The notes: generated by a model not told the origin, from the sequence alone. DNA of 64,000 nt from Novosphingobium meiothermophilum (GCF_003171715.1 NZ_QGHL01000020.1:62001-126000), one strand, 5' to 3'. Numbered from the stretch's first letter, positions 47,553-58,454 are shown. Translations and numbers: made by a program.

Positions 47553-49304
47553 TCAAAGTTCTTCAGCGGCCTCAACACCAAGCAGCGCAAGACCGTTGCG
47601 GATTACCTGCCCGATTTGCGCAGCAAGGAAAAGGCGCGCTGCGGTCAAAGCGGAGTCATGTGCCACAATGAAGCGCTTCTCCGGGCGGTCATTGCCGAGG
47701 TTGTAGTAGGAGTGGAAAGCCGAGGCGAGATCGTGGAGGAAGAAGGCAATGCGATGCGGCTCGCGCGCCACGGCTGCCGCCTCGACCGTGCGCGGGAACT
47801 GCGCGGCCAGCTTCACCAGCGCCAGTTCCTCGTCCCCCAGCAAGGCAAGGTTGGCATCGGAAGGCGCAAAGCTTTCCTCCGCGCCCTTGCGGATATTGCG
47901 GCAGATGCGTGCGTGGGCATACTGCACATAGAACACCGGATTGTCCTTCGATGCCTCGACCACCTTGGCAAAATCGAAGTCCATCTGCGCATCGGGTTTG
48001 CGGGTGAGCATGGTGAAGCGCACCACGTCCTTGCCCACTTCGTTCACCACATCGGCCAGTGTCACGAAAGTCCCGGCGCGCTTCGACATTTTCACGGGCT
48101 GGCCATCACGCAGAAGCTGCACCATCTGCACCAGCTTCACCTCGAAGGGCTTTGGCGTGCCGCCATCCGCGCTGGTCAGCGCCGCAACGGCAGCCTTGAT
48201 CCGCTTCACCGTGCCGGCATGGTCCGCGCCCCAGATATCGACCAGCGCATCGGCCGACTGCGCCTTCTGGAAATGATAGGCAAGATCGGCACCGAAATAG
48301 GTCCATGCCCCGTTCGACTTCCTGATAGGACGGTCCTGGTCGTCGCCGAACCGCGTCGAGCGGAACAGCGGCAGTTCCACCGGCTCCCAGTCTTCCGGGG
48401 TCTTGCCCTTGGGCGCCTCAAGCAGCCCGTCATAAACAAGGTCGTGCGCACGCAGCCAGGCTTCGGCGGCATCAACCTTGCCCGAAGCCTGAAGCTCCGC
48501 TTCGGACGAGAAAAGATCATGGTGGATGCCGAGCGTCGCAAGGTCCGCGCGGATCATGTCCATCATGGCCGCAACAGCGCGGGTGCGAAACAGGATCAGC
48601 CAGTCTGCTTCGGGAGCCTTGACATAAGCATCGCCGAACTCGGCGGCCAGCGCCTTGCCCACGGGCACAAGATAATCGCCGGGATAAAGCCCTTCGGGAA
48701 TCTCGCCCACGTCCTCGCCCAGCGCCTCGCGATAGCGGATATGGACCGAACGGGCGAGCACGTCGACCTGCGCCCCGGCATCGTTGACGTAGTATTCCTT
48801 GATGACCTTGTGCCCGGTGTAGGCGAGCAGGTCGGCCAGAGCATCACCCACCACCGCACCACGGCAATGGCCCATGTGCATGGGCCCGGTCGGGTTGGCC
48901 GAGACATATTCGACGTTGACCACCTTGCCCCCGCCCATCTGCGAACGGCCGTAATCGGCGCCGCTCTGCGCGATGAGCGCCAGTTCCCCGCGCCAGGCAT
49001 CATCGGAAAGGCGCAGGTTGATGAACCCCGGCCCGGCAATCTCGGCCGAAGTGACGCGGGGTTCCTTTTCCAGCTCGGCCACGAGAGCGCCCGCCAGTGC
49101 GCGGGGGTTGGTGCCCGCGGGCTTGGCCAGCACCATGGCAGCGTTGGTGGCAAGATCGCCGTGCGCGGGATCGCGCGGCGGCTCGCACGTGACAGCGCCG
49201 CGCGAAAGCCCAGCGGGCAGCGTTCCCGCTGCCTCAAGCGCATCAAGCGCGGCATCGATAACCCGAGCAAAGTCGGCGTGAAGGTTGATCCGGGCGTCAG
49301 TCAT
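47553..49304 (-). CDS. argS: Arginyl-tRNA synthetase
   Basis: Class I synthetase charging tRNA-Arg. 583 residues with HMGH at 143-146 (the HIGH motif) and KMSKR at 405-409, and the C-terminal anticodon-binding domain with DALR-like [10 protein letters not shown]. The ATG at 49304 gives the normal N-terminus (MTDARINLH); ten further in-frame codons upstream are possible. Confidence 0.96.
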   Translation of the reverse strand: MTDARINLHADFARVIDAALDALEAAGTLPAGLSRGAVTCEPPRDPAHGDLATNAAMVLAKPAGTNPRALAGALVAELEKEPRVTSAEIAGPGFINLRLSDDAWRGELALIAQSGADYGRSQMGGGKVVNVEYVSANPTGPMHMGHCRGAVVGDALADLLAYTGHKVIKEYYVNDAGAQVDVLARSVHIRYREALGEDVGEIPEGLYPGDYLVPVGKALAAEFGDAYVKAPEADWLILFRTRAVAAMMDMIRADLATLGIHHDLFSSEAELQASGKVDAAEAWLRAHDLVYDGLLEAPKGKTPEDWEPVELPLFRSTRFGDDQDRPIRKSNGAWTYFGADLAYHFQKAQSADALVDIWGADHAGTVKRIKAAVAALTSADGGTPKPFEVKLVQMVQLLRDGQPVKMSKRAGTFVTLADVVNEVGKDVVRFTMLTRKPDAQMDFDFAKVVEASKDNPVFYVQYAHARICRNIRKGAEESFAPSDANLALLGDEELALVKLAAQFPRTVEAAAVAREPHRIAFFLHDLASAFHSYYNLGNDRPEKRFIVAHDSALTAARLFLAAQIGQVIRNGLALLGVEAAEEL

Positions 49305-49370
49305 GCCCGCGCGGTTAGCCCAAGTGCACGGCAAGGGAAAGGGCGCCGACGGAAATCCCCAAGCGCGGCC

Positions 49371-50060
49371 TTACTTGCGGACGTTGTGCTGCAACTGCGC
49401 TTCGGTCAACTGAAAGCCGACCAGCAGCTCGAAACTGGCTCTGGTCAGCGCGGCCTTCACATCGGGCTGCGAGAAGGGATCGATGGCGGCGTCCTCGTCG
49501 CCGGCACGCCGACGGCGCGACAGGCGCTTGACGATGTCTTCGGGCAGCGATGCTTCTGCCTTGTCGACATAGGCCGCCGCCTGCGCGCGGCCCGTGGCAC
49601 GCGCCTGCCCGTCGGCAAAATCGATCACGACCGTGCCGATGCGCTTGGCCACCACCGCAGTGCCGCCGCGCACGACAGTGGAAAAATAGGTAAGGGTCAC
49701 ACGCCGGGCACCGCGCGTGTCGGTGCGCCGCGCCAGAACGTCGAAACTGGCAACAGAATAGAGCCGCTCGCCATCCGTGCACTGCGCACGCAGGTTGGTG
49801 ATGGCCGCTTCCACATCGATCGCAGCCGAATCGGTGCGCTTGGGGTCGGAGAAGAGGGTGACTTCGCCGGTGTAATCGGGAATGCCGACGCGCGGACAAG
49901 GGTCGCGCAGGGCCGTGACGCCCACCGCATTGTCGACCACCAGTTCGCCACGCTTGCTTCCGCAGCCGCCCAGCGCAAGTGCTGCCAGCAATGGCACGGC
50001 CAGCAGCGGCGCGCCCCGCAAGGCCCGGCGCAGGGCGGGATGGCGGGCGGATGCGTTCAT
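49371..50060 (-). CDS. Conserved-looking lipoprotein of unknown function
   Basis: A signal peptide ends in LALGGC with Cys33 as the predicted lipid attachment. The remaining ~195 residues are soluble and do not match a family I know; [22 protein letters not shown] is a run of beta-prone segments. ATG at 50060 with AAGGA 10 nt before; a GTG two codons upstream is possible. It lies alone between argS and the divergent ispH. Confidence 0.65.
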   Translation of the reverse strand: MNASARHPALRRALRGAPLLAVPLLAALALGGCGSKRGELVVDNAVGVTALRDPCPRVGIPDYTGEVTLFSDPKRTDSAAIDVEAAITNLRAQCTDGERLYSVASFDVLARRTDTRGARRVTLTYFSTVVRGGTAVVAKRIGTVVIDFADGQARATGRAQAAAYVDKAEASLPEDIVKRLSRRRRAGDEDAAIDPFSQPDVKAALTRASFELLVGFQLTEAQLQHNVRK

Positions 50061-50180
50061 GGGCACTCAATCCTTGATCTTCGACGCGGCACGGGAAGGG
50101 CCGCCTTGCGGGCAACCTCTAATCGGCGCAACCGCTTTCGGCAATGGCAGTGGCGCGCGCTTGCTGCTAAGTGCAGCGCC

Positions 50181-51164
50181 ATGAACGCCAGCTTGCCAGA
50201 CACCCTCGCCAGCGGGGCCGGAGCCGATGCCCCTGCCCTGCGCCTGCTCATTGCCGCACCGCGCGGTTTTTGTGCCGGGGTGGACCGCGCGATCGAGATC
50301 GTCGAGCGCGCACTCCAGCGCTATGGCGCGCCGGTCTATGTTCGTCACGAAATCGTTCACAACCGCTTCGTGGTCGATGGGCTGAAGGCCAAGGGCGCCA
50401 TTTTCGTCGAGGAACTGGATCAGGTGCCGGACGGCGCGCCGGTGGTCTTTTCCGCGCACGGCGTGCCCAAGGTCGTTCCCCAGGAAGCAAGCGAGCGCGG
50501 GCTTGACTGGCTGGATGCCACCTGCCCTCTGGTCAGCAAGGTTCATCGTCAGGCCGAGCGGCAGGTCGAAGCCGGGCGGCACATCCTGTTCGTCGGCCAC
50601 AAGGGGCACCCCGAAGTGATCGGCACGATGGGTCAGGTGCCAGAAGGCAGCATCACGCTTGTCGAAACGATCGAGGACGTTGCGAAGCTGTCGTTCGGAC
50701 CGGAACAGCCGCTCTCGTTCCTCACCCAGACGACGCTCTCGGTCGATGACACCGCAGACATCGTTGCTGCGCTGCGGGCAAAGTTCCCGCACATCGTAGG
50801 CCCAAGGGCGGAAGACATCTGCTATGCCACCTCGAACCGGCAGGCCGCGGTCAAGGCAATTGCGGGGGAATGCGATCTGCTGCTGGTGATCGGTGCGCCG
50901 AACAGTTCCAATTCGCTGCGTCTGGTCGAAGTGGCCGAACGCATGGGCACCCGCGCCCGCCTGATCCAGCGTGCGAACGAGATCGATCCGGCATGGCTCG
51001 ATGGTGTAGGCACTCTGGGGCTTACGGCAGGTGCCTCGGCGCCTGAACTTCTGGTGCGCGAAGTGGTCCAGAAGATTGGGGAAATGCGCCGCATCACCGA
51101 GGAAACGGTGACGACCGCCGAGGAAAAGATGGTATTCAAGCTGCCGCGCCAGCTGATGGACTGA
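50181..51164 (+). CDS. ispH: IspH, HMBPP reductase (MEP isoprenoid pathway)
   Basis: Last step of the MEP pathway, making IPP and DMAPP. 327 residues; the three cluster cysteines are Cys31 (RGFCAGVDR), Cys115 (DATCPLV) and Cys214 ([10 protein letters not shown]). His60, His93, His143 and Glu145 sit at the substrate positions. The ATG at 50181 starts the protein; the frame is open thousands of bases upstream but that part is antisense to argS and is not coding. First of a plus-strand group with thrB and rnhA. Confidence 0.96.
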   Translation: MNASLPDTLASGAGADAPALRLLIAAPRGFCAGVDRAIEIVERALQRYGAPVYVRHEIVHNRFVVDGLKAKGAIFVEELDQVPDGAPVVFSAHGVPKVVPQEASERGLDWLDATCPLVSKVHRQAERQVEAGRHILFVGHKGHPEVIGTMGQVPEGSITLVETIEDVAKLSFGPEQPLSFLTQTTLSVDDTADIVAALRAKFPHIVGPRAEDICYATSNRQAAVKAIAGECDLLLVIGAPNSSNSLRLVEVAERMGTRARLIQRANEIDPAWLDGVGTLGLTAGASAPELLVREVVQKIGEMRRITEETVTTAEEKMVFKLPRQLMD

Positions 51165-51176
51165 AGGCGGCGGAAA

Positions 51177-52163
51177 ATGGCGGTCTATACCCAGATCGGC
51201 GCGGAAGAAATGGCCGCGCTCATCGCGCAGTTCGATGTCGGCACGCTGGTTTCGGCCAAGGGCATCGCCGAGGGCGTTTCAAACTCGAACTGGCTGTTGG
51301 AAACAACCGGCAAGGATGGAGCGGGCGCGCGCTTCATCCTGACGATGTACGAGTTCCGCATCGAGATTGCGGATCTGCCCTATTTCCTCTCGCTGCTTGA
51401 TCATCTGGCGGCCAGAGGCTGTCCGGTGCCACGCACGATCCATGATCGCGAGGGCGCGCTTTACCGGATGCGCGGTGACAAGGCGCTGGCCCTGATCGAG
51501 TATCTGCCCGGCGTTTCGGTGAGCGAGCCAACGGTATCGCAGGCGCGTGCAGTGGGGGCAGCGCTGGCGCAAATGCACATGGCGGCCGCTGATTTTTCGG
51601 GCAGGCGCGCAAATGGCATGGGTCTTGATGAATGGCAGCGGCTGTTCCGCGCCTGCGGCCAAGATGGCCTTGCCTCGATCGACCCGCAATTGCCTGGACT
51701 TGTGGCGAGACACTTGCCGAAAGTCGTGGCGGCATGGCCCGCCGATCTGCCGCAGTCGGTGATCCATGCCGATCTGTTTCCAGACAACGTGCTCATGCTG
51801 GGCGACACGGTCACGGGGCTGATCGACTTCTACTTCGCCTGCAACGATCTCATGGCCTATGACGTGGCCGTGACGCACGCGGCCTGGTGCTTCGATGCCA
51901 CGGGGCAGCATTTCAACGGGGCACTCTCGCGGGCGCTGCTTCAGGGTTATGAAGCGGTGCGGTCGCTTTCGCAGGCCGAACGTGCAGCGCTGCCGCTGCT
52001 GGCGCAGGGAGCGGCTCTGCGCTTCACCTCAAGCCGCGCATTCGACTGGCTGAACACGCCCGCCGATGCGCTGGTCACGCGCAAGGATCCCATGGCCTTT
52101 GCCCGCAGGATCGAGTTCTACGCAGCCAACCCCGGCGTTTTCGATGCGGACGCTGCGGCGTGA
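51177..52163 (+). CDS. thrB: Homoserine kinase, type II (APH-like)
   Basis: Phosphorylates homoserine toward threonine. 328 residues of the aminoglycoside-phosphotransferase-like fold: a catalytic loop [12 protein letters not shown] and metal site LIDFYFA are visible. The type II enzyme is the alphaproteobacterial form, unlike the GHMP-kinase ThrB of E. coli. Starts 12 nt after ispH, overlaps rnhA (GTGA). Confidence 0.9.
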   Translation: MAVYTQIGAEEMAALIAQFDVGTLVSAKGIAEGVSNSNWLLETTGKDGAGARFILTMYEFRIEIADLPYFLSLLDHLAARGCPVPRTIHDREGALYRMRGDKALALIEYLPGVSVSEPTVSQARAVGAALAQMHMAAADFSGRRANGMGLDEWQRLFRACGQDGLASIDPQLPGLVARHLPKVVAAWPADLPQSVIHADLFPDNVLMLGDTVTGLIDFYFACNDLMAYDVAVTHAAWCFDATGQHFNGALSRALLQGYEAVRSLSQAERAALPLLAQGAALRFTSSRAFDWLNTPADALVTRKDPMAFARRIEFYAANPGVFDADAAA

Positions 52164-52621
52164 AGCATGTGGAAATCTTCACCGATGGCGCCTGCAAGGG
52201 CAATCCCGGCAAGGGAGGCTGGGGTGCCCTGCTGCGCATGGGCGAACACGAAAAGGAGATGGCCGGGTCCGAACGGGAGACGACCAACAATCGCATGGAA
52301 CTGATGGCGGCGATCCGCGCGCTCGAAGCGCTGAAGCAACCCTGCCGCGTGACGCTTCACACCGACAGCAAATACGTGCTCGACGGGATCACCAAGTGGG
52401 TTTTCGGCTGGCAGAAGAAGGGCTGGAAAACCGCTGACAACAAACCGGTGAAGAATGAAGACCTCTGGCGGGCGCTGGTCGATGCGGCGCGGCCACACCG
52501 GATCGAGTGGGTCTGGGTGAAGGGCCATGATGGCCACCCCGAAAACGAGCGGGTGGACAAACTGGCCAGCGATGCAGCAATTGCGGCCGAATGCAGGACC
52601 AGCAGCCCGTTCCAAAGCTGA
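52160..52621 (+). CDS. rnhA: Ribonuclease HI
   Basis: Cleaves RNA in RNA-DNA hybrids. The catalytic acids are Asp9 ([11 protein letters not shown]), Glu47 (NNRMELMA), Asp69 (HTDSKYV) and Asp133 (NERVDKLA), with His123 in KGHDGH. 153 residues, GTG start overlapping the thrB stop. Ends before a GC-rich hairpin. Confidence 0.96.
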   Translation: MKHVEIFTDGACKGNPGKGGWGALLRMGEHEKEMAGSERETTNNRMELMAAIRALEALKQPCRVTLHTDSKYVLDGITKWVFGWQKKGWKTADNKPVKNEDLWRALVDAARPHRIEWVWVKGHDGHPENERVDKLASDAAIAAECRTSSPFQS

Positions 52622-52679
52622 AATGCGGGGTGGCAAGCAGCAGAGCCGCAAGCCCCGCTCAACGCACTCCGCACGAGCA

Positions 52680-52711
52680 GCGCCCGCTGTGCATCAGCCA
52701 CAGGCGGGCGC
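52680..52711. terminator. GC-rich hairpin between rnhA and the DUF1508 gene
   Basis: GCGCCCGC-TGTG pairs with CACAGGCGGGCGC with one bulge. No T-run follows, so it is a probable but not classic terminator between two convergent genes. Confidence 0.4.
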
Positions 52712-52723
52712 CGCCGGGAATGC

Positions 52724-52906
52724 CTATTCGACCGTGGTATCGACCACTTCCGCCGCCGGACCGTTCTTCTTGATGGATTCGATCGCGTTCTTTGCGCTGG
52801 CCTTGCTCGAATAGCCTTCGGTCCAGAACATCGTTTCGCTGTTGTAAACGAAATAGGCGACAAACTCGCCCGCCTTGTTCTTGCGGATTTCAAAACGGTG
52901 CGCCAC
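52724..52906 (-). CDS. DUF1508 (YegP-type) small protein
   Basis: 60 residues with a single DUF1508 repeat: FEIRKNKAGEFVAYFVYNSETMFWTEGYSSKASAKNAIESI shows the alternating aromatic and charged pattern. The GTG start has a near-perfect AAGGAGG 5 nt before it. Function is unknown; E. coli YegP holds two such repeats. Confidence 0.88.
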   Translation of the reverse strand: MAHRFEIRKNKAGEFVAYFVYNSETMFWTEGYSSKASAKNAIESIKKNGPAAEVVDTTVE

Positions 52907-52987
52907 GGCATCCTCCTTCAGGGTTAACGATTCCCTGACAGCAATCTAACACCGCAAACGGCCGCGTCTCGTGCAAACTTGCACCGT

Positions 52988-54106
52988 TCAGGCTGAAAAG
53001 CGCGACGGGCAATAGTTGGAGGCATCGATCGCTTCGGTCAAACCGTCGCGCGGCAAGCCCAGCAGAAGCTGCGCTCCGAGGCGAGCAGCGGCGGGCGCGG
53101 TCTGGATGCCGAAGCCGCCCTGCCCTGCAAACCAGAACAGGCCGGGCACCGCCGGATCGAAACCATAGACCGGCAGCCGATCCGGCGCGAACGAGCGCAG
53201 CCCCGCCCAGCGCCTTTCCACCGCCTCGATCTTCCAGTCGACGACATGCTCGAACCGGTCGATGGCGATGGCCACGTCCAGTTCCTCAGGCGCGGCATCG
53301 CCCGCCACATCCGGTATCTCGTCGTGCGGAGAAAGCCACAGCCGCCCGCCCTGCGGCTTGAAATAGAAGTCCTCGTTGATGCCCAGCACAAGCGGAAGAT
53401 CATCGGCAGGAGCAGGATCGGTGCGCGCCTGCACGATCGTTCTGCGCAGGGGCTGGATGCCCAGCGGCTCGGCTCCCGCCTTGGCGGCGAGCGCGTCGGC
53501 CCAGGCACCCGCAGCATTCGCAAGGATGGCGGCGCGCGCCTCGCCACCGGTTTCGCCCGCCCCCCATGCAATCCGCCAGCCTGCCCCCTCGCGCTCGACC
53601 TGCTCAACCCGCGCCCGCACGCGCAGCACTGATCCCGTGCGCCTGGATGCCGCCAGATAATGCTGGTGCAGCCCCGCCACATCGATATCGGCGCATTCCG
53701 GTTCCCAGATGCCGATGACCCATTCCGGCCTGAGGCCGGGAATACGCTCGTCCAGCGCGCTCCGGTCCATCAGGTGAAGGGTGGCTCCCAGCGCTTCATA
53801 GGTGGCGATAAAGTTCCCGATCCGCTCGCGGTCGGCTGCCTGCCCGATGTTCAGCGCGCCGCGCGGCGAGAGGAAGCCGCCCTCGCGCAGGAACCGCCCC
53901 GATGCCATCGTCAGCGGGACAACGCCCGGACCGCCATAGGTTTCCTCCCAGAAGGCAGCAGAGCGCCCGGTGGTGTGGTAGCCCGGTGTATCCTCCGCCT
54001 CGACCAGCAGGACGCGGACATGCGGCGCGCATTCGGCGGCAAGGCTGGCTCCCGCCATCCCCGCACCGATGATGGCGACGTCGAACTCTCCGGCAAAACT
54101 GGTCAT
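52988..54106 (-). CDS. FAD-dependent oxidoreductase, DAO (D-amino acid oxidase-like) family
   Basis: 372 residues with the dinucleotide motif DVAIIGAGMAGASLA at about 9-23 and GYHTTGRSAAFWEE, a DAO-type segment. The C-terminus FWFAGQGGFGIQTAPAAARLGAQL is the second FAD segment. Deaminates or oxidises an unknown amine or hydroxy acid. The ATG overlaps the hydrolase stop (ATGA), so the two are coupled. Confidence 0.9.
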   Translation of the reverse strand: MTSFAGEFDVAIIGAGMAGASLAAECAPHVRVLLVEAEDTPGYHTTGRSAAFWEETYGGPGVVPLTMASGRFLREGGFLSPRGALNIGQAADRERIGNFIATYEALGATLHLMDRSALDERIPGLRPEWVIGIWEPECADIDVAGLHQHYLAASRRTGSVLRVRARVEQVEREGAGWRIAWGAGETGGEARAAILANAAGAWADALAAKAGAEPLGIQPLRRTIVQARTDPAPADDLPLVLGINEDFYFKPQGGRLWLSPHDEIPDVAGDAAPEELDVAIAIDRFEHVVDWKIEAVERRWAGLRSFAPDRLPVYGFDPAVPGLFWFAGQGGFGIQTAPAAARLGAQLLLGLPRDGLTEAIDASNYCPSRFSA

Positions 54107-55104
54107 TGCGGCGCGGGCTCTTCCATTACGGGGGCAAGCCGGTCAAGGAAATCGTCGATCGTGCGCATGACCTTGTCGCGCACGGGATCAGCCTCGCGCA
54201 GAAGCTCGTGCCGGGCCTCGCGCCCCCAGACGACAAGCTGCGCGCGCGGCAGACGCCGTGCGGCGCGCTCTATCGCCTTGGCCGAAACGAGCCCGTCGTA
54301 TCTGGCCGCCAGCAGCAGGACCGGCTGCTTCACCCCCTCCAGCACGCCCGGCGCATCCATGGCGAGCATCGACGCATAGGCCCGTTCGACCCAGCGCCAT
54401 GATCCCGGCCCCATCGCCAGAAATGGACGCACGCGCTTCCAGTGCGTCTCATCGTCATAGCGCGCCTCGTCGTGGGTCAGCAGGGTATTGCGCGCGGCGG
54501 CTGTGGTGCCAGGCTTCTCGCTGATCTTCCATGCCATGCGTTCGGGATCACCGATTCGGCACATCACCTGCGCCACCAAGTGCAGCAACCGATTCGGTCC
54601 CGGAGTGAGAAATCCGAGCATCGGCGCGCTCAGCACCACGGCCACAGGGTTAATGCGTTGCTCGGCCACGGCGCGCAGCACGATATGCCCGCCCATGGAA
54701 TGCCCGACCACGACATGGGGCGCGGGAGTCTCCTGCGTCCATGCGTTCCAGAAGGCGGCAAGGTCGTCCAGCCAGACGGAAAAGTCGCTGACGTGGCCCG
54801 TATCGGGATGCGCGGAAAGCCTGCCAGAGCCAGCCTGCCCGCGCCAGTCAAGCGCGGTGACGCGCCATCCTTCATCATGCCAATGTTGTAATGATTCCAG
54901 ATACTTTTCGTAAAAATCCCCTCTGCCCGGAAGGAACAGCAACGATCCGCGCGGCGCCGGCCGAGTGCCCACGGAACCGGCGTTGTCATCGCCCGGCCAG
55001 TCTATCCGGCGGATCGCGTGCCCATCAGGCGCAAGCCATTGTCCTTCTCTCGCCTCAGCCGGAATCGCCCTGCGATCGATCGGCGGCACTGCACTGTGAT
55101 CCAT
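54103..55104 (-). CDS. Alpha/beta hydrolase (lysophospholipase/monoacylglycerol lipase-like)
   Basis: 333 residues. Nucleophile in GHSMGG, oxyanion region LLFLPGRGDFYEKY, catalytic Asp likely in RYDGLVS and the His in RHELLRE. The ATG at 55104 is chosen over in-frame codons to 55188, because the upstream part would overlap the divergent cpaA promoter. The substrate is unknown; the coupled oxidoreductase offers no direct hint. Confidence 0.85.
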   Translation of the reverse strand: MDHSAVPPIDRRAIPAEAREGQWLAPDGHAIRRIDWPGDDNAGSVGTRPAPRGSLLFLPGRGDFYEKYLESLQHWHDEGWRVTALDWRGQAGSGRLSAHPDTGHVSDFSVWLDDLAAFWNAWTQETPAPHVVVGHSMGGHIVLRAVAEQRINPVAVVLSAPMLGFLTPGPNRLLHLVAQVMCRIGDPERMAWKISEKPGTTAAARNTLLTHDEARYDDETHWKRVRPFLAMGPGSWRWVERAYASMLAMDAPGVLEGVKQPVLLLAARYDGLVSAKAIERAARRLPRAQLVVWGREARHELLREADPVRDKVMRTIDDFLDRLAPVMEEPAPQ

Positions 55105-55174
55105 GCCCAGAGGTCTTGCTCCTGCGCGCTGACGCGCCAAGGTTTGGTTACTTTTTGGTAAGTGATTGTCCCGT

Positions 55175-55675
55175 ATGCCCGGAGGCATGCAAGGAAACGT
55201 CTTCGTTTACGGACTGGCCGGGGCATTGGCAATCGCACTGCTGATTGCTGCCTTCACCGATATCCGTCGTCGCCAGATCGACAACTGGCTCAATGCCGCC
55301 ATCGCACTGGGCGCGCCCGCTTGGTGGTGGGCATCGGACCTTTCGCTGTGGCCGGACGTGGCCATGCAGCTTGGTGTGGCGGCGCTGGTCTTCGTGGCTC
55401 TTGCGGGGCTTTTCGCGCTCAAGCTGATGGGCGGCGGCGACGTGAAGCTGCTTTCGGCGCTGGCCTTGTGGATTCCCCCGATGGCGTTCCTCAAGCTGCT
55501 GCTGGTCATGTCGCTGATCGGAGGCGCGCTCACCGTGGTGATGGCCATGTGGCACTTCACTGTGACCCGCCGCCGGGACGCCAAGATTCCCTATGGCGTG
55601 GCCATCGCCAGCGCAGGTTTGATTACGCTGTTCCCGCAGCTTGAAGCGGGATGGCGCACGGTCACGGGAGCATGA
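55175..55675 (+). CDS. cpaA: CpaA-like A24 prepilin peptidase (start uncertain)
   Basis: 166 residues of a type IV prepilin peptidase that cleaves the short leader of Flp pilins. Two aspartates, in FTDIRRRQIDNW and LMGGGDVKLLSAL, are the catalytic pair. Starts: ATG at 55175, ATG at 55187 (GGAGG only 1 nt upstream) and TTG at 55166 are all in frame; I take 55175. First gene of the plus-strand pilus group. Confidence 0.88.
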   Translation: MPGGMQGNVFVYGLAGALAIALLIAAFTDIRRRQIDNWLNAAIALGAPAWWWASDLSLWPDVAMQLGVAALVFVALAGLFALKLMGGGDVKLLSALALWIPPMAFLKLLLVMSLIGGALTVVMAMWHFTVTRRRDAKIPYGVAIASAGLITLFPQLEAGWRTVTGA

Positions 55676-55774
55676 TCGCAAGGGCCGCAACCGGCTCGTT
55701 GGACGCATAGCACATATTTTAACCAATTTGCCCGACACATGCGGGCCGGACTTCAGAGGGCGGGACAAGTAGTC

Positions 55775-56800
55775 ATGGACAAGAGGAAGCTGATGCTGCT
55801 GCTGGGGGCGCTGATCGTTGCGGTCGGCACGGCCTTTGCTGCAAGGAGCCTGTTCGCCGGTGCGGCCACGCCTCAGGCCGAAGCGGCGGCCAAAGTGCCG
55901 ATGGGGCCGAAGGTGCTTGTCGCGCAGCGCGCACTTCCGATCGGCACGATCATCACGGCCGATTCGATCAACTTCCAGCCCTGGCCCAAGGACATGGTGC
56001 AGGACGCCTACTTCGTTGAAGGCGAGGCCGACATGCAGAAGCTCCTTGGCACGGTGGTGCGCAATCCCATCACCGCTGGCGAACCCGTGACCAAAGGCAA
56101 TCTCGTGGCCCCCGGCGACCGAGGCTTCCTCGCCGCGGCGCTTGGCCCAGGCATGCGCGCGGTCACGATCCCGGTTTCGGCCCGCACCGGAGTGGCCGGC
56201 TTCGTCTTCCCCGGCGACCGCATCGACCTCGTGCTGACGCAGACGGTCAAGAGCGGCAACGAAAGCATGTCGCTCAAGGCGTCTGAAACGATCCTGAAGA
56301 ACCTGCGGGTTCTTGCGACCGACCAGTCCACCGAGCAGGTCATGGTCGAAGGAAAGACCCAGGTCCGCGCCTTCAGCACCGTCACCCTCGAAGTGACACC
56401 CAAGATCGCCGAGAAGATCGCCGTTGCTCAGACCATCGGCACGATCAGCCTCTCGCTGCGCTCGCTGGCCGACAATTCGGCGGAACTGGAACAGGCGATT
56501 GCTTCGGGTGACATCAAGATCCCGGCCGGTGCGACCAAGCAGCAGGAAGAAGCCCTGCTCAAGCAGGCGATGAGCCGCCCCGTCGAAAGCGCCAAGGCCA
56601 GCTTTGTCACCGGTGGCGATGTCTCGCGCTTCCAGCGCACAACGGTGCCGCCCGTCAGCGCACCCGGAGCAGGCCCGGCGCCCGCCATGGGTGGTGCAGC
56701 TCCCCAGGTTGCCGTGAATGGCGCGCCGATCATCCGCGGGCCGGTTGTCCGCGTAACCCGCGGCAAGGAAACCGAAAACGTCGCGCTGGGAGGGAAGTAA
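55775..56800 (+). CDS. cpaB: CpaB (RcpC), Flp pilus assembly protein
   Basis: Anchors in the inner membrane by one helix (about 5-25) and contains the SAF-type domain GTIITADSINFQPWP that is seen in CpaB/RcpC. Probable role in stabilising the pilus and linking to the secretin. 341 residues; ATG at 55775 with GGGACAAG before it. The preceding 99 bp contain no pilin-like ORF. Confidence 0.9.
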   Translation: MDKRKLMLLLGALIVAVGTAFAARSLFAGAATPQAEAAAKVPMGPKVLVAQRALPIGTIITADSINFQPWPKDMVQDAYFVEGEADMQKLLGTVVRNPITAGEPVTKGNLVAPGDRGFLAAALGPGMRAVTIPVSARTGVAGFVFPGDRIDLVLTQTVKSGNESMSLKASETILKNLRVLATDQSTEQVMVEGKTQVRAFSTVTLEVTPKIAEKIAVAQTIGTISLSLRSLADNSAELEQAIASGDIKIPAGATKQQEEALLKQAMSRPVESAKASFVTGGDVSRFQRTTVPPVSAPGAGPAPAMGGAAPQVAVNGAPIIRGPVVRVTRGKETENVALGGK

Positions 56801-56802
56801 CC

Positions 56803-58440
56803 ATGAAACTGGCGCGACAGACCCCCATCCTGAAGGGCAAGCCGATGAACCGCCGTCTCTCTACAAAGCTGGCCAGTGCCGCGCTCATCGCGCTGCCGAT
56901 GGTGCTCGCCCCCGCCTCCTCGGTGCTGCACGCCCAGAGCGTCACCAGCCCGTCGCGGACCGTCACGATCTCGATCGGCCGGGGTGAACTGGTGACAGTG
57001 CCGGGCCGCATGACCGATGTGTTCGTGGCGAACGACCAGATCGCCGACGTGCAGGTGAAGTCCACCAACCAGCTCTATGTCTTCGGCAAGGCAGGCGGCG
57101 AGACGACCGTCTATGCCAGCGACGCCAAGGGCAACGTTGTCTGGTCGGCCAATGTCCGCGTCGGCAACAATCTGGACTCGATCGACCAGTTGCTTGGCCT
57201 TGCCATGCCCGAAGCGCGCATCAACGTGGCAACGATGAACAACACGGTCCTGCTGACCGGGACCGTGGCCGCGCCCGAAGATGCGGCCGAAGCCGAACGG
57301 CTCGTCAAGGCATTTGTCGGCGAGAACACCAACGTCATCAGCCGCCTGAAGATGGCAACGCCGCTTCAGGTCAGCCTCCACGTGAAGTTTGCCGAAGTCA
57401 GCCGCACGCTGGTGCGCGAACTGGGCTTCAACATGACGACCATCGACAGCACCGGTGGCTTCAAGTTCGGCATCGGTCAGGGCCGCGCCATTGGCGGCAC
57501 GTTCAGCACGGACCGCCGCCTGCCCTTCGCCGTGGGTGCGGGCAACATCTCGGTGAACGGGTTCGTTCCGGATCCCACAGGCGCCACCCAGAACCTGGTC
57601 AGCCGCGCCGGCACGGCCGTCAGTTCGGTGGCCGATGGCACGACCATATCGGGCATGGGCAAGTTGCTCGGCCTTGATCTGCTCGGCGCGCTCGATGCTG
57701 GCGAAACGCTTGGCCTCGTCACCACGTTGTCCGAACCGAACCTCACGGCCATCTCCGGCGAAACGGCCGATTTCCTCGCAGGCGGCGAATATCCCATTCC
57801 CGTGCCGCAAGGTCTTGGGGCAACAGCGATCGAGTTTCGTCGCTACGGCGTCAGCCTCGCCTATACGCCAACGGTCCTGTCCAACGGCCGCATCTCGCTG
57901 CGTGTGCGCCCCGAAGTATCGGAACTGACCGGCACCGGCGCGCTCAAGCTGGAGAACGCGGAAATCCCCGCCCTCACCGTGCGCCGCGCCGAAACCACGG
58001 TGGAACTCGGATCGGGCCAGTCGTTCATGATCGCGGGCCTGCTCAGCAACGGTTCGCAGAACACGCTGACCAAGATGCCCGGCGCTGGCGATGTGCCGAT
58101 CCTGGGCTCGCTGTTCCGGTCCACCCGCTATCGCAAGGGTGAAACCGAACTGGTCATCGTTGTCACGCCCTATCTCGTGAACCCGGTGAACGCCAGCGAC
58201 ATCAAGCTGCCGACCGATGGTTTCCAGAACCCCAACGAGTTGCAGCGCCTGCTGGGCAACATGGAGAACGACGGTGTGACTGGCGGCGACCGGCCCAAGC
58301 CGACCGAAAAGGAAGGTTCGGTCCAGAAGGGGCCGAAGGTAGGCGCGCTTGATGCCCCTGCCCCGGCACCCCAGACCCGCGATCGTCGTCAGAGCGACAA
58401 GAAGGTTGCCAGCGCCGAACCCGGCTTCAGCATCCAGTGA
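56803..58440 (+). CDS. cpaC: CpaC (RcpA), outer-membrane secretin of the Flp pilus
   Basis: 545 residues: a signal peptide (cleavage near HAQS), an N-terminal BON/pilus-assembly domain (VPGRMTDVFVANDQIADVQV) and a secretin core ending with the stretch FLAGGEYPIPVPQ and SFMIAGLL. The GTG/ATG issue is settled by GGGAGGGAAGTAACC before ATG 56803. The C-terminal 80 residues are low complexity and charged. Confidence 0.93.
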   Translation: MKLARQTPILKGKPMNRRLSTKLASAALIALPMVLAPASSVLHAQSVTSPSRTVTISIGRGELVTVPGRMTDVFVANDQIADVQVKSTNQLYVFGKAGGETTVYASDAKGNVVWSANVRVGNNLDSIDQLLGLAMPEARINVATMNNTVLLTGTVAAPEDAAEAERLVKAFVGENTNVISRLKMATPLQVSLHVKFAEVSRTLVRELGFNMTTIDSTGGFKFGIGQGRAIGGTFSTDRRLPFAVGAGNISVNGFVPDPTGATQNLVSRAGTAVSSVADGTTISGMGKLLGLDLLGALDAGETLGLVTTLSEPNLTAISGETADFLAGGEYPIPVPQGLGATAIEFRRYGVSLAYTPTVLSNGRISLRVRPEVSELTGTGALKLENAEIPALTVRRAETTVELGSGQSFMIAGLLSNGSQNTLTKMPGAGDVPILGSLFRSTRYRKGETELVIVVTPYLVNPVNASDIKLPTDGFQNPNELQRLLGNMENDGVTGGDRPKPTEKEGSVQKGPKVGALDAPAPAPQTRDRRQSDKKVASAEPGFSIQ

Positions 58441-58454
58441 GAAAGGGACAAGCA

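Noticed and set aside
47169..50180. A very long open frame upstream of ispH on the plus strand
   Set aside because: It is the antisense of argS and the SPOR gene. The ispH protein begins at 50181, where similarity starts.
55719..55725. TTAACCA near cpaB resembling half of a CtrA site, and a similar TTAACCAT at 37822-37829
   Set aside because: Only half sites, without the second TTAA at the required spacing.
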